A DNA stretch of 35,264 nt, taken from the NCBI GenBank assembly GCA_030684475.1, contig JAUXWB010000362.1, positions 1 to 35,264 of the forward strand, given 5' to 3'. Under the pieces are notes generated by a model. It made no database searches. It saw only the letters and a program-made list of their open reading frames with translations, and had not been told where the DNA came from. A program made the translations under genes and the position numbers. Each line of letters opens with the position of its first letter. Position 1 is the stretch's first letter. The DNA is from Reyranella sp. (lineage in GTDB: Bacteria > Pseudomonadota > Alphaproteobacteria > Reyranellales > Reyranellaceae). Shown one piece after another: positions 8,663 through 16,862 of the stretch.

Positions 8663-9925
8663 CTACTCCTTGCGCAGTTCCGTCTGCCAACCCGTCAGTC
8701 GCCTGTCGGCGCCAGGTGCCGTCGCCCCGAGGGCGGCGATCAACCCGGCCAGGCTCTCGAGATTGTGCACCGGACGGAATTCATCGACATGAGGCAACAT
8801 TGCCTTGTTACCCTGAGATTTGGGCTCGTAGGCGCCATACCGCAAGAGCGGGTTGAGCCAGACCAGTCGGGTGCAGGACTTGTGCAGCCGTTCCATCTCC
8901 TCGGCCAGTCCGCCCCCGCCCTCCCGATCGAGCCCGTCGGTGATCAGCACGACAACGGCCCCCTGCCCCAGGACGCGGCGCGACCACTTATTGTTGAAGT
9001 CGTGCAGGGCCTGGCCGATCCGCGTGCCGCCCGACCAATCCTCGACCTGGCTCGACGCCTTCTGCAGCGCGATGTCGACGTCGCGGTTACGCAGCGCCCG
9101 CGTCACGTTGGTTAGCCGCGTGCCGAAAGTGAAACAGTAGACCCGGTCCCGGTCGTTGGTGATGGCGTGCATGAAATGCAGGAACATGCGCGTGTAGCGG
9201 GCCATCGATCCGGAAATGTCGCACAGGATGACCAGCGGTGGCGGCCGGCGGCGGGGCTCGCGTCGGCGCAGTTCCGTCAGGCCTTCCGGTCGCAGCGCGC
9301 GGCGCAGCGAGGCGCGGAAATCCACCCGCGGCCCGCGACGTGCCGGGCGGAAGCGACGGGTTCGCCGCTCCGGCACCGGCAGGCGCAGCCGCGCGATGGC
9401 GCGCAACGCGTCGTCGATCTCGGCCTGCGACATCTGCTCGAAATCCTTGTGCTGCAGGATCTCGCGGTCGGAGACGGTGAAGGTCGCCTCAACCTCGACT
9501 TCCGGCGGCTCGTCTTCGTCGACAGGGGCTTCGCCACGGCCGGGTTGCAGCGCCTCCTGCAGGCGGCGGCTGAGCTGCTTGCGCTCGTCCTGGTCGGCCG
9601 GCACGCCGACCTGCGGCAGCAGCATCTCCATCATCTTTTCCAGCAGCCGCGGATTGCGCCAGTAGACGTGGAAGGCCTGGTCGAAGATCTCACGCTGGTC
9701 GCGACGGTTCACGAACACCGAGTGCAGCGTCCAGTAAAAGTCGTCCCTCTTGCGCAGCCCCGCCGCTTCGACCGCTTCAATGGCGCGCAGCACCTGGCCC
9801 GGACCGACGCGCAAACCGGCGGTGCGCAGCGTGCGCGCGAAGTGCACGATATTGGTGGCAAGTTTGCCCTCACGTGGGCCTCCTCCAGGAGCTGGCGCGG
9901 GCGCCGGGTCGGGTAGCGCGTCCAT
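8663..9925 (-). CDS. coxE: CoxE-like VWA-domain protein
   Basis: A 420-residue protein of the CoxE (VWA_CoxE) family, the partner of the CoxD AAA+ ATPase in maturation of molybdenum hydroxylases such as aerobic CO dehydrogenase. The N-terminal half is helical and ends in a strongly basic stretch (RRTRRFRPARRGPR and following). The VWA domain carries a MIDAS metal site DISGSM at about residues 236-241, a later GGTRIG threonine site, and ITDGLDREG. Start: an ATG at 9925 (a GTG one codon earlier is also possible), 9 bases after the CoxD stop. MoxR ATPase plus VWA protein pairs act as chaperones that remodel metalloenzymes. The client here is not encoded in the window. Confidence 0.9.
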   Translation of the reverse strand: MDALPDPAPAPAPGGGPREGKLATNIVHFARTLRTAGLRVGPGQVLRAIEAVEAAGLRKRDDFYWTLHSVFVNRRDQREIFDQAFHVYWRNPRLLEKMMEMLLPQVGVPADQDERKQLSRRLQEALQPGRGEAPVDEDEPPEVEVEATFTVSDREILQHKDFEQMSQAEIDDALRAIARLRLPVPERRTRRFRPARRGPRVDFRASLRRALRPEGLTELRRREPRRRPPPLVILCDISGSMARYTRMFLHFMHAITNDRDRVYCFTFGTRLTNVTRALRNRDVDIALQKASSQVEDWSGGTRIGQALHDFNNKWSRRVLGQGAVVVLITDGLDREGGGGLAEEMERLHKSCTRLVWLNPLLRYGAYEPKSQGNKAMLPHVDEFRPVHNLESLAGLIAALGATAPGADRRLTGWQTELRKE

Positions 9926-9934
9926 CACCGGCTC

Positions 9935-10858
9935 TCAGCCCAGCGGCTCGGCCGCGATGTCGGATTTCACCTTGCGCAGGATCTCCGCCGCTTCCGAGCC
10001 CTGCAGGCGCTGGATGTCGTCCTGGTACTTCAGGAGCACGCCCAGTGTGTCGTTGATGGTCCGTGGATCCAGGTCGAGTGCGTTCAGCTCCGACAGTGCC
10101 GTGGCCCAGTCGATCGACTCGGCGACACCGGGCGCCTTGAAGAGGTCGAGCTTGCGCAGCTCCTGCACGAAGCCAACGACCTGACGCGAGAGGCGCTCGC
10201 TCGATCCCGGCGCCTTCACCCTGAGGATCTCGAGCTCGCGCTTGAGGTCGGGATAGTCGACCCAGTGGTAGAAGCAGCGGCGCTTCAGCGCGTCGTGGAT
10301 TTCGCGCGTGCGATTGGAGGTGATGATCACGATCGGCGTCTCGGCCGCCTTGACTGTGCCGAGTTCCGGGATCGTGACCTGAAAATCGGACAGGATTTCG
10401 AGCAGATAGGCCTCGAATGGTTCGTCGGTCCTGTCCAGTTCGTCGATCAGCAAAACCGGCGCGCCTTCGGTGTGCGGGCTGAGGGCCTCGAGCAGCGGGC
10501 GACGGATCAGAAAGCGCTCGTCGAAAATGTCGGCGGCCAGCTCGCCGCGATCGTGCACGCCCTGCGCTTCGGCGAGACGGATCTCGATCATCTGCCGGGC
10601 ATAGTTCCATTCATAGACCGCCGACGAAACGTCCAACCCCTCGTAGCATTGCAAGCGGATCAGCGGACGCTTGAGCGTCGCGGCCAGGACTTTTGCGATC
10701 TCGGTCTTGCCGACGCCCGCTTCGCCTTCACAGAAGAGCGGACGGCCCAGCTTGAGCGAGAGGTAGAGAACGGTCGCGAGGCTGCGATCGGCGATATAGT
10801 CGCCGCTCTTCAAAAGCTCGACGGTGGCGTCGATGGATGCCGGCGTGGCGGAGGACAT
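9935..10858 (-). CDS. coxD: MoxR-family AAA+ ATPase, CoxD-like
   Basis: A 307-residue AAA+ ATPase and the first gene of the operon. Walker A is GEAGVGKT at residues 45-52, Walker B is LLIDELDR at about 136-143, sensor 1 lies in IITSNRTREI, and RRCFYHWVDYPD follows. CoxD in Oligotropha is needed to build the CuSMoO2 centre of CO dehydrogenase, and MoxR ATPases in general pair with VWA proteins like the CoxE encoded next. The start at 10858 has a GGGAG ribosome-binding site; a longer upstream reading frame lacks homology. The gene is divergent from an SDR gene across 109 bases, which should hold the operon promoter; I could not pick a convincing -35/-10. Confidence 0.92.
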   Translation of the reverse strand: MSSATPASIDATVELLKSGDYIADRSLATVLYLSLKLGRPLFCEGEAGVGKTEIAKVLAATLKRPLIRLQCYEGLDVSSAVYEWNYARQMIEIRLAEAQGVHDRGELAADIFDERFLIRRPLLEALSPHTEGAPVLLIDELDRTDEPFEAYLLEILSDFQVTIPELGTVKAAETPIVIITSNRTREIHDALKRRCFYHWVDYPDLKRELEILRVKAPGSSERLSRQVVGFVQELRKLDLFKAPGVAESIDWATALSELNALDLDPRTINDTLGVLLKYQDDIQRLQGSEAAEILRKVKSDIAAEPLG

Positions 10859-10967
10859 GCAACTCCCAGGGAAACGCTGAAGAAACGCGGAAGCAAGAGT
10901 GTAGCGGATGGCGCGGTGCGCCGATATGGTGGGAATTGCCAGCGGGTTCAAGCGCTTGGAGGCGGGT

Positions 10968-11711
10968 ATGGAGGCGGAACTGTTCAAGGGCCGGACGGCG
11001 GTCGTGACCGGCGGCGCGCGCGGTATCGGCCTGGCCTGCGCTGCGAAAATCGCTGCTGGCGGAGGTCGCGTCGCTCTCTGGGATCGCGACTTGGCCCGCG
11101 CGGAACAATCGGCTGCCGCACTGAAGGGCGCCATCGCGGTAGCGGTCGATGTGACCAGCGAAACTTCGGTCGGCGAGGCGCTCGCCGCCACCGAGAAGCG
11201 ACTGGCAGCGCCCGACATCCTGGTGGCGAGCGCCGGCATCACCGGGCCGAATACGACCGTCGCGACCTATCCTGTCGATGCCTGGCGACAGGTGATCGAC
11301 ATCAACCTGACCGGCGTCTTCCTCTGCAACCGTGCCGTGGCCGGCGGGATGGCCAAGCGCGGCTGGGGCCGCATCGTCAACATCGCCTCGGTTGCCGGCA
11401 AGGAAGGCAACCCCAACGCCTCGGCCTACTCGGCCTCCAAGGCGGGGGTCATCGGCCTCACCAAGTCGCTGGGCAAGGAACTCGCCACCACCGGCGTGCT
11501 GGTGAATTGCGTGGCGCCGGCAGTGGTGAAGACGGAACTCTTCAGCCAGATGACGGAGCAGCACATCAACTACATGCTGTCGAAGATTCCGATGAACCGG
11601 TTCGGCGAAGTCGATGAGGTGGCCGAGATGGTGGCGTGGTTGGCTTCCAGCCACTGCACCTTCGCGACTGGCGCCACCTTCGACCTCTCCGGCGGCCGGG
11701 CAACTTACTAA
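10968..11711 (+). CDS. SDR-family NAD(P)-dependent oxidoreductase
   Basis: A 247-residue classical short-chain dehydrogenase. The cofactor motif is TGGARGIG (residues 14-21). Asp40 after strand 2 (LWDRD) hints at NAD preference. ASAG at 87-90 replaces the common NNAG, and Asn113, Ser141, Tyr154 and Lys158 (YSASK) form the catalytic tetrad. The C-terminus PMNRFGEVDEVAEMVAWLAS and FDLSGG is FabG-like. The ATG at 10968 has a GGAGG ribosome-binding site; an in-frame ATG 60 bases upstream is less likely. An amidase follows after 29 bases. The substrate cannot be predicted. Confidence 0.93.
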   Translation: MEAELFKGRTAVVTGGARGIGLACAAKIAAGGGRVALWDRDLARAEQSAAALKGAIAVAVDVTSETSVGEALAATEKRLAAPDILVASAGITGPNTTVATYPVDAWRQVIDINLTGVFLCNRAVAGGMAKRGWGRIVNIASVAGKEGNPNASAYSASKAGVIGLTKSLGKELATTGVLVNCVAPAVVKTELFSQMTEQHINYMLSKIPMNRFGEVDEVAEMVAWLASSHCTFATGATFDLSGGRATY

Positions 11712-11740
11712 GGGCAACCTACTAGAGGTAACCTCCTGAC

Positions 11741-13147
11741 ATGACCCTCCACACCCTCACCCTGACCGAACTCTCCGCCGGCCTCGCCGCCAAGCGCTTC
11801 TCGTCGCGTGAGATCGTCGATGCGCTGCTCGGGCGCATTGCCAAGGCTGACGGCAAGCTGCACGCGTTCACCGAAGTGTATGCTGACGCCGCCAGGGCAA
11901 TGGCGGATGGCGCCGACCGCGCACGGGCATCCGGATTTCCGTTGCCGCGGCTGCATGGCCTGCCGATTGCCTACAAGGACCTGTGTGACATCGCGGGCAA
12001 GGTCGGCACCGGTGGCTCGAAGATGTTCGAGGCGCGGGTTGCCACAGAGACCTCCAACACGGTCGAGCGCCTCACCGCGGCCGGCATGGTGCCACTCGGC
12101 AAAACGCACATGGTGGAATTCGCCTTCGGTGGCTGGGGTACCAATCCCCTGATGGGAGCGCCGTGGAATCCCTGGGACCTTGCGACCCAGCGTGTTCCCG
12201 GTGGTTCCTCGAGCGGTACCGGCGTGGCCGTTGCCGCGCGGTTGGCGCCAGCCGGCATCGGCAGCGATACCGGCGGTTCCGTTCGGATTCCGTCTGCGTT
12301 CAATGGCCTGGTCGGCCTGAAGGTCACGTTCGGTCGCATCGGCCTCTCCGGCACCATCCTGCTGAGCTGGAGTCTCGATTCGATCGGCCCCTTGGCCCGC
12401 TGCGTCGAGGACTGTGCGCTCCTGTTGAACGCCCTCGCGGCGCCGGACGGGCGTGACCCGACGACGCTCGGCCAGCCGCTGGAGGATTTCACACTGGCGA
12501 CGCGGCCAGCGTCGATCGAAGGGCTGCGGATCGCCATACCGGACACCAAGCAACTGCCGAACTTCATGCATGCCGACGTCGTCAAGGCCTGGCAGACGGC
12601 GGCGCGGACGTTCGAGAGCCTCGGCGCCGCGGTGGAGGCCGTGCGGCTTCCGGATTGGTACTTCGATCTTTCCCGGCCGGCCGGGACGATCATCGCGTCC
12701 GAGGCCTACTCGCTTCACCGCGACTATATCGAGGACATGGGCAAGGCGATCGGGCCCGGCGTGCGGGCACGGGCCCAGGTCGCCAAGACTCTCCTGCCCG
12801 GCGCCTATGCCGAAGAAATTCGCCTGATGGCCGAGCGGCGGCGAATTTTCGCCGATTGGTTCCGGCCTTACGACGCCATCGTGATGCCGACCATGGCCGC
12901 GCCGGCGATACCGCTCTCGGAGGTCGACGAGATGTCACCCATTCCGGGATATCTGACGCGTCCGGCGAATTACCTCGGTCTCTGCAGCCTCGCCATGCCA
13001 TCCGGACAGTCGGACGGCCTGCCGCTCGGCATCCAGATCGTGGGCAAACCCTTCGCCGAACGCGACGTGCTGCGGCTGGGCAAGGCTTTCCAGGACGCGA
13101 CGGATTTCCACCGCCGCGCCCCCGACCTCGCCGCATTGGGGCTCTGA
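11741..13147 (+). CDS. Amidase signature-family enzyme
   Basis: A 468-residue amidohydrolase of the amidase signature (GatA/FAAH-like) family. The Ser-cisSer-Lys triad is visible: Lys79 in GLPIAYKDL, the cis-serine within PGGSSSGTG (about 156-158) and the nucleophile Ser180 in SDTGGSVRIP. The C-terminal portion (MPTMAAPAIP, then SLAMPSGQSDGLPLGIQIVG) is standard. GatB and GatC are absent nearby and the protein lacks GatA-specific features, so it is more likely a catabolic amidase than part of the tRNA amidotransferase. It lies downstream of the SDR gene on the same strand, probably co-transcribed. The substrate is unknown. Confidence 0.93.
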   Translation: MTLHTLTLTELSAGLAAKRFSSREIVDALLGRIAKADGKLHAFTEVYADAARAMADGADRARASGFPLPRLHGLPIAYKDLCDIAGKVGTGGSKMFEARVATETSNTVERLTAAGMVPLGKTHMVEFAFGGWGTNPLMGAPWNPWDLATQRVPGGSSSGTGVAVAARLAPAGIGSDTGGSVRIPSAFNGLVGLKVTFGRIGLSGTILLSWSLDSIGPLARCVEDCALLLNALAAPDGRDPTTLGQPLEDFTLATRPASIEGLRIAIPDTKQLPNFMHADVVKAWQTAARTFESLGAAVEAVRLPDWYFDLSRPAGTIIASEAYSLHRDYIEDMGKAIGPGVRARAQVAKTLLPGAYAEEIRLMAERRRIFADWFRPYDAIVMPTMAAPAIPLSEVDEMSPIPGYLTRPANYLGLCSLAMPSGQSDGLPLGIQIVGKPFAERDVLRLGKAFQDATDFHRRAPDLAALGL

Positions 13148-13150
13148 CCC

Positions 13151-14074
13151 TCAGCCTCGCTGCGGCATCCCCTGCGGAACGATCGTCTCGACGATCGAAG
13201 CGTCGAGGGCCTCGTAGGCGTGGTAGCCGATCGTGTCGTAGAGCTCGGCGCGCGTCTGCATCTGGTCGAGCATGTTCTGCGTGCCGCCGTCGCGCCTGAT
13301 GGCGGCGAACACTCTCTCCTGCGCCTTGTTCGCGGCACGGAGCGCGGAAACCGGCCAGATCACCATGCGATAGCCCATCGCCTCGAACTCGCTCGTCGTG
13401 AAGAACGGCGTCCGCCCGAACTCCGTCATGTTGGCCAGCAGTTTCACGTCCGGCATCGCCTTGGCAAAGGCGCGGAACATCTCGGCGTTAGTCAGCGCCT
13501 CCGGGAAGATCGCGTCGGCGCCGGCTTCGATGTAACGCCTGGCCCGTGCCACGGCGCCATCGATGCCTTCGCTTGCCGCGGCGTCGGTGCGAGCGATTAT
13601 GACAAGATTGCGGCGTGCCTTGGCGGCCGCGGCGACCTTGGCCGCCATATCGTCCGGATCCGCCAGCTTCTTGTTGTTGAGATGTCCGCACTTCTTGGGA
13701 AGGATCTGGTCCTCGATATGGACCGCGCCGGCGCCGGCCTCCTCGAAGGCGCGCACCATGTGCATGACGTTCAGCGCCTCGCCGTAGCCGGTGTCGCCGT
13801 CGACCAGCACCGGCAAGCCGGACGCCCGCGCCACTTGGCGGATGAAGAAGCAAACATCGTCGATTGTGATGATGCCAAGATCCGGCAAACCCATCGATGC
13901 CGACATGCCGGCGCCGGACAAGTAGAGGGCCTCGAAGCCGGCCTTGCCAGCCTGAAGTGCGGCGAGCCCGTTGTGCGTGCCGGGCAGGCGGAGGATCTGC
14001 GGCCGCTCGAGCAGAGTGCGGAACCGGAGGCCGGCCGGCTTGAGCGGCAGATCGGCGGCGACGAGATAAGGCAT
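13151..14074 (-). CDS. Isocitrate lyase/PEP mutase-family protein, probably methylisocitrate lyase (PrpB-like)
   Basis: A 307-residue TIM-barrel enzyme that fits PrpB in length. Substrate and metal motifs are YLSGAGMSAS (51-60), GLPDLG, DGDTGYG (92-98), IEDQ (120-123) and the catalytic KKCGH (127-131). PrpB cleaves 2-methylisocitrate to pyruvate and succinate in propionate breakdown, and its usual active loop is KxCGH. prpC and prpD are not nearby, so relatives such as oxaloacetate decarboxylase or dimethylmalate lyase remain possible. A GGAGAGGG ribosome-binding site precedes the ATG. The stop lies 3 bases from the stop of the convergent amidase gene. Confidence 0.85.
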   Translation of the reverse strand: MPYLVAADLPLKPAGLRFRTLLERPQILRLPGTHNGLAALQAGKAGFEALYLSGAGMSASMGLPDLGIITIDDVCFFIRQVARASGLPVLVDGDTGYGEALNVMHMVRAFEEAGAGAVHIEDQILPKKCGHLNNKKLADPDDMAAKVAAAAKARRNLVIIARTDAAASEGIDGAVARARRYIEAGADAIFPEALTNAEMFRAFAKAMPDVKLLANMTEFGRTPFFTTSEFEAMGYRMVIWPVSALRAANKAQERVFAAIRRDGGTQNMLDQMQTRAELYDTIGYHAYEALDASIVETIVPQGMPQRG

Positions 14075-14084
14075 GTTCCCTCTC

Positions 14085-14759
14085 CTAGCTCTTTTGCGGC
14101 TTGCGACCCTGCCAACTGACCATGAGGCCCGCGCCGACGATCACCGCTGTGCCGAGCCAGGTATAGAAGTCCGGCACTTCGGCGAACATGAAGTAGCCCA
14201 CGATGACCGAGCCGATCATCTGCGTATAGTTGAACGGCGCCACGAAGTTGGCCGAGGCGTAGGTCATGGCCTTGGCGACGCAGTAGTGTCCCAATGCGCC
14301 GAAGACACCCAATGAGCACAGCAGCGCCCAGTCGGTCCAGACAATGGGGGCCTTCCAGACGAAGGGCAGCCAGAGCGACATCAGGATCGCGCCCAGCACA
14401 GGCCAGCAGCACGACGGCGAGCGGCGACACGAAGGTGACGGAGATCGCCTCGGCGACGGGCACGTACTTGACCGCGGAAACAAGAACAGAGTCGAAAGGA
14501 GCATCATCACCAAGCTCACGAACTGCGTGCCGATCCGCCGCGTGCGCAGCAGCCCCAGTCCCATGCGCGGCATGAACACGGCTGCCACCAGGAGCAGATG
14601 CGACCCGATACGGAACCAGACGATCTGCTGCGGCTCGTAGGTGACGGCCAGGAGCTTCACGATCCCGTTCATGATCGGGAATAAGGCGCAGGCGATGCAC
14701 ATGAAAAGGACGCCGCGCAATGGCCGGGACGTCCGGCTCGGGGCCGCAATCTCCGCCAC
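14085..14759 (-). pseudogene. EamA/DMT-family transporter, degenerate (two frame changes and a probable internal deletion)
   Basis: The open frame encodes 224 residues, against about 300 for EamA permeases. Membrane helices 1-3 and the last four are recognisable (start MAEIAAPSRTSRPLRGVLF, end NYTQMIGSVIVGYFMF and AVIVGAGLMV). Between about 14478 and 14403 the family sequence continues in another frame (SAVKYVPVAEAISVTF, then SPLAVVLL), while the annotated frame gives a serine/proline/arginine-rich stretch. One base seems lost in a T run near 14478-14480. The frame returns near 14400-14407, where about 70 residues, including the middle helices, are missing. The two changes cancel, so no stop arises. 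The start is a GTG 10 bases after the NicO stop. Sequence or assembly error could explain part of this. Confidence 0.75.
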
Positions 14760-14768
14760 CTCTGGCGC

Positions 14769-15698
14769 TCAGCGAATGAAACGTTCGAGCGCACCCAGCA
14801 GCAACGTTCCGGCCGTCGCGATCACGATCAGCGCAGCGGCAATCGTGGTGAAGCGGCCGATCGCCTGCGAGCGGCCATCGCCGATGATCAGGCGATGCGC
14901 GACCATCGAGGCCATGCCGATCGCCGCCAGCGTGATGGCCATGCCGAGCGCGATGGCGATTACGCCGATCACGCCCGCCCACAGGACGCCGAGCGCCACT
15001 GACAGCAGGATCACCACCAGCGCCCCTGCGCAGGGTGCAATACCGGCCGCCGTCAGCAGCAGCCAGCCGGCGATGGTCCGGCGGGGTGGTTCATGATGAT
15101 GGGCATGATGGTGGTCGTGATCGTGGTGGGCGTGCCCACCATGACCATGCCCATCGCCATGAGAATGTTCGTGGAGCCGCCCCGTGATCCCCGCCCACAG
15201 CCGCCAGAATCCGACCAGCAGGATGAGGACATACGAGACGATCTCGACGTTGCGCACCTCGCGCAGGGCGCCCAGCAGGCCGACGCTGTAGAAGAGTTTC
15301 AGCGCGCCCGCGAGCAGAAGTGCTGCGAGCGTATGCGTGAAGGCGATCCAGGCGCCGGCGAAGATGCCTTCTATCCAGGCCCTGGGCCTGGTGCTGTCGA
15401 GGAAATACGCCACCACGACCGCCTTGCCATGTCCCGGTCCCAGCGTATGGACGACGCCATAGCCGAAGCACACGCTGGCGAGTGTCCACAATGCCAGAGA
15501 TCCCGAGCCGGACTGGATGTCGCGCAGCGACGTCGACAGCGCGTACTGGATGCGGCGCTGATACTCGGCCGAGTAGCGGGCGAGCTCGGCCACGCCGTCG
15601 CTGAACACCACCGCGCCCACCAGCACGAGAAGAACCAGCACGCCGATCCAGAGGAACGGCGACCGCAGGACGGCCGGCCTCATGGAAGCTGACCTCAT
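14769..15698 (-). CDS. NicO/RcnA-type nickel-cobalt transporter with His-rich loop
   Basis: A 309-residue inner-membrane protein with about seven hydrophobic segments. The family's metal motif is HTLGPGHGKA at residues 84-93, followed by AFTHTLAALL (119-128). A cytosolic loop at about 176-203 contains 15 histidines with Asp and Gly residues, typical of Ni2+ or Co2+ (possibly Zn2+) binding. TAAGIAPCAGALVV is the second conserved region. The start at 15698 overlaps the stop of the DUF1007 gene (ATGA). NicO and DUF1007 genes commonly travel together and are thought to form a metal export or uptake unit. The direction of transport is not evident. Confidence 0.92.
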   Translation of the reverse strand: MRSASMRPAVLRSPFLWIGVLVLLVLVGAVVFSDGVAELARYSAEYQRRIQYALSTSLRDIQSGSGSLALWTLASVCFGYGVVHTLGPGHGKAVVVAYFLDSTRPRAWIEGIFAGAWIAFTHTLAALLLAGALKLFYSVGLLGALREVRNVEIVSYVLILLVGFWRLWAGITGRLHEHSHGDGHGHGGHAHHDHDHHHAHHHEPPRRTIAGWLLLTAAGIAPCAGALVVILLSVALGVLWAGVIGVIAIALGMAITLAAIGMASMVAHRLIIGDGRSQAIGRFTTIAAALIVIATAGTLLLGALERFIR

Positions 15699-16369
15699 GG
15701 GATCTGGCACGTCACGATGTCCGCAAAGACCGGATAGCCGCGCACGAATTCGGCCTTGTGAGCCGGATTCTTGGACAGTGTGCAGCCCGCCGGGACGGAC
15801 GCTTTGTCGACCTCTAGCCGCATGAAATCCTCCGGATCGTAGGTCACGATCGAGAAGGACTTGCTGGGCTCGGGCAGCGCGAAGCGCATGACATAGACGA
15901 GGTTGCGCGGTCCCTTCTTGCGCGGCGCATCCGGCTGTCCAGCTCGCTTGTTGGCAGGCATCTCCATCCCGGCCTTGTCGCCGGCGGTGCGGTCCCACTC
16001 CGGCGGGATGAAGCTTGCCGGATCGTCGATCCGCGCCGAGAAGTCCGGACGCTTGGGCGGCCGAAAGTCCTTGCCGCCGGTGTTGAGCCAGGTCAGGTAG
16101 CCGTAGTTCTTCAGCTCCGGCATCATCTCGTCAGCAAGCACCTTCGTTTCCCGCGCCGAAAACTTGCCGTCCTGATTCTCGTCGATCAGGGGAATCTCGA
16201 TCTCGCTGGAGAATGGATCGAACCGCCATTCGATCTCGACATGAGTGTACTTGCCGTCCTTGGCCACGACCCGGAGCACTCCCTGGATCCAGATGTGGGG
16301 ATGCGCCAGCGCGACGGAGGAAATCAACATTCCCCCAATCGCCAGAAGCAGTCCGAAGATTGCCCTCAT
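15695..16369 (-). CDS. DUF1007-family periplasmic protein
   Basis: A 224-residue secreted protein. A signal peptide covers residues 1-22 (MRAIFGLLLAIGGMLISSVA then LA), and the predicted mature protein would begin HPHIW, a motif conserved in the family and suited to metal binding. An EF-hand-like loop DENQDGKFSARE lies at 63-74. The C-terminus includes VTYDPEDFMRLEV. The gene overlaps both neighbours by four bases, thioesterase upstream and NicO downstream. The family has no assigned biochemical function, but partnering with NicO suggests periplasmic metal delivery. Confidence 0.9.
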   Translation of the reverse strand: MRAIFGLLLAIGGMLISSVALAHPHIWIQGVLRVVAKDGKYTHVEIEWRFDPFSSEIEIPLIDENQDGKFSARETKVLADEMMPELKNYGYLTWLNTGGKDFRPPKRPDFSARIDDPASFIPPEWDRTAGDKAGMEMPANKRAGQPDAPRKKGPRNLVYVMRFALPEPSKSFSIVTYDPEDFMRLEVDKASVPAGCTLSKNPAHKAEFVRGYPVFADIVTCQIP

Positions 16370-16755
16370 GCTCGGGTCTCCTGAGGCGGTAGGGGCCGCG
16401 GCTTGCCGTCGTCATCGATCGCCACGAAGACGAAGGTGCCGTGAGTGACGCGCAGGTCCGTCTCCTCGTGGCGACGATGGACGACCGTCTCCAGGGAGAT
16501 GGTGATCGAAGTCCGGCCGACCTTCACGACTTCTCCATAGATCGACACCATGTCTCCCACCTTGATCGGCTGGACGAAGGTCATGGCCGTGATCGCCACG
16601 GTCGCCACCCTGCCCTTGGCCACGCGCGCGGCCAGCGCGCCGCCCGCGATGTCCATCTGGGAGAGCACCCAGCCGCCGAAAATGTCGCCGTTCCCGTTCA
16701 TATCGGCGGGCTGCGGCACGGTCCTTACGATGGGATCGCGGCGACTTTCAGACAT
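16366..16755 (-). CDS. Acyl-CoA thioesterase, YciA-like hotdog protein
   Basis: A 129-residue single hotdog domain. The signature PADMNGNGDIFGGWVLSQMD (residues 17-36) holds the active-site Asn/Asp and helix of YciA/BFIT-type thioesterases; AITAMTFVQPIKVGDMV and THGTFVFVAIDDDGKP complete the fold. It hydrolyses acyl-CoA to free acid and CoA. A GGGGAA ribosome-binding site precedes the ATG. It is the first gene of an overlapping trio with a DUF1007 protein and a NicO transporter, an odd metabolic pairing. It is divergent from parE across 107 bases. Confidence 0.92.
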   Translation of the reverse strand: MSESRRDPIVRTVPQPADMNGNGDIFGGWVLSQMDIAGGALAARVAKGRVATVAITAMTFVQPIKVGDMVSIYGEVVKVGRTSITISLETVVHRRHEETDLRVTHGTFVFVAIDDDGKPRPLPPQETRA

Positions 16756-16862
16756 CGATTCCCCACCGGATATGGTTGATTTCGGGCGATTTTGCTACCA
16801 TACCCATGCTCCACCGGCCATCAAGTGGTCCCCTCGCGCGGTCGGTAACAAAAGAAGCAAAC

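Noticed and set aside
11741..13147. GatA of the tRNA amidotransferase
   Set aside because: No gatB or gatC nearby and the sequence looks like a general amidase.
15121..15185. Short repeat array in the NicO gene
   Set aside because: It is the codon repetition of the His-rich loop, not a CRISPR or tandem repeat element.
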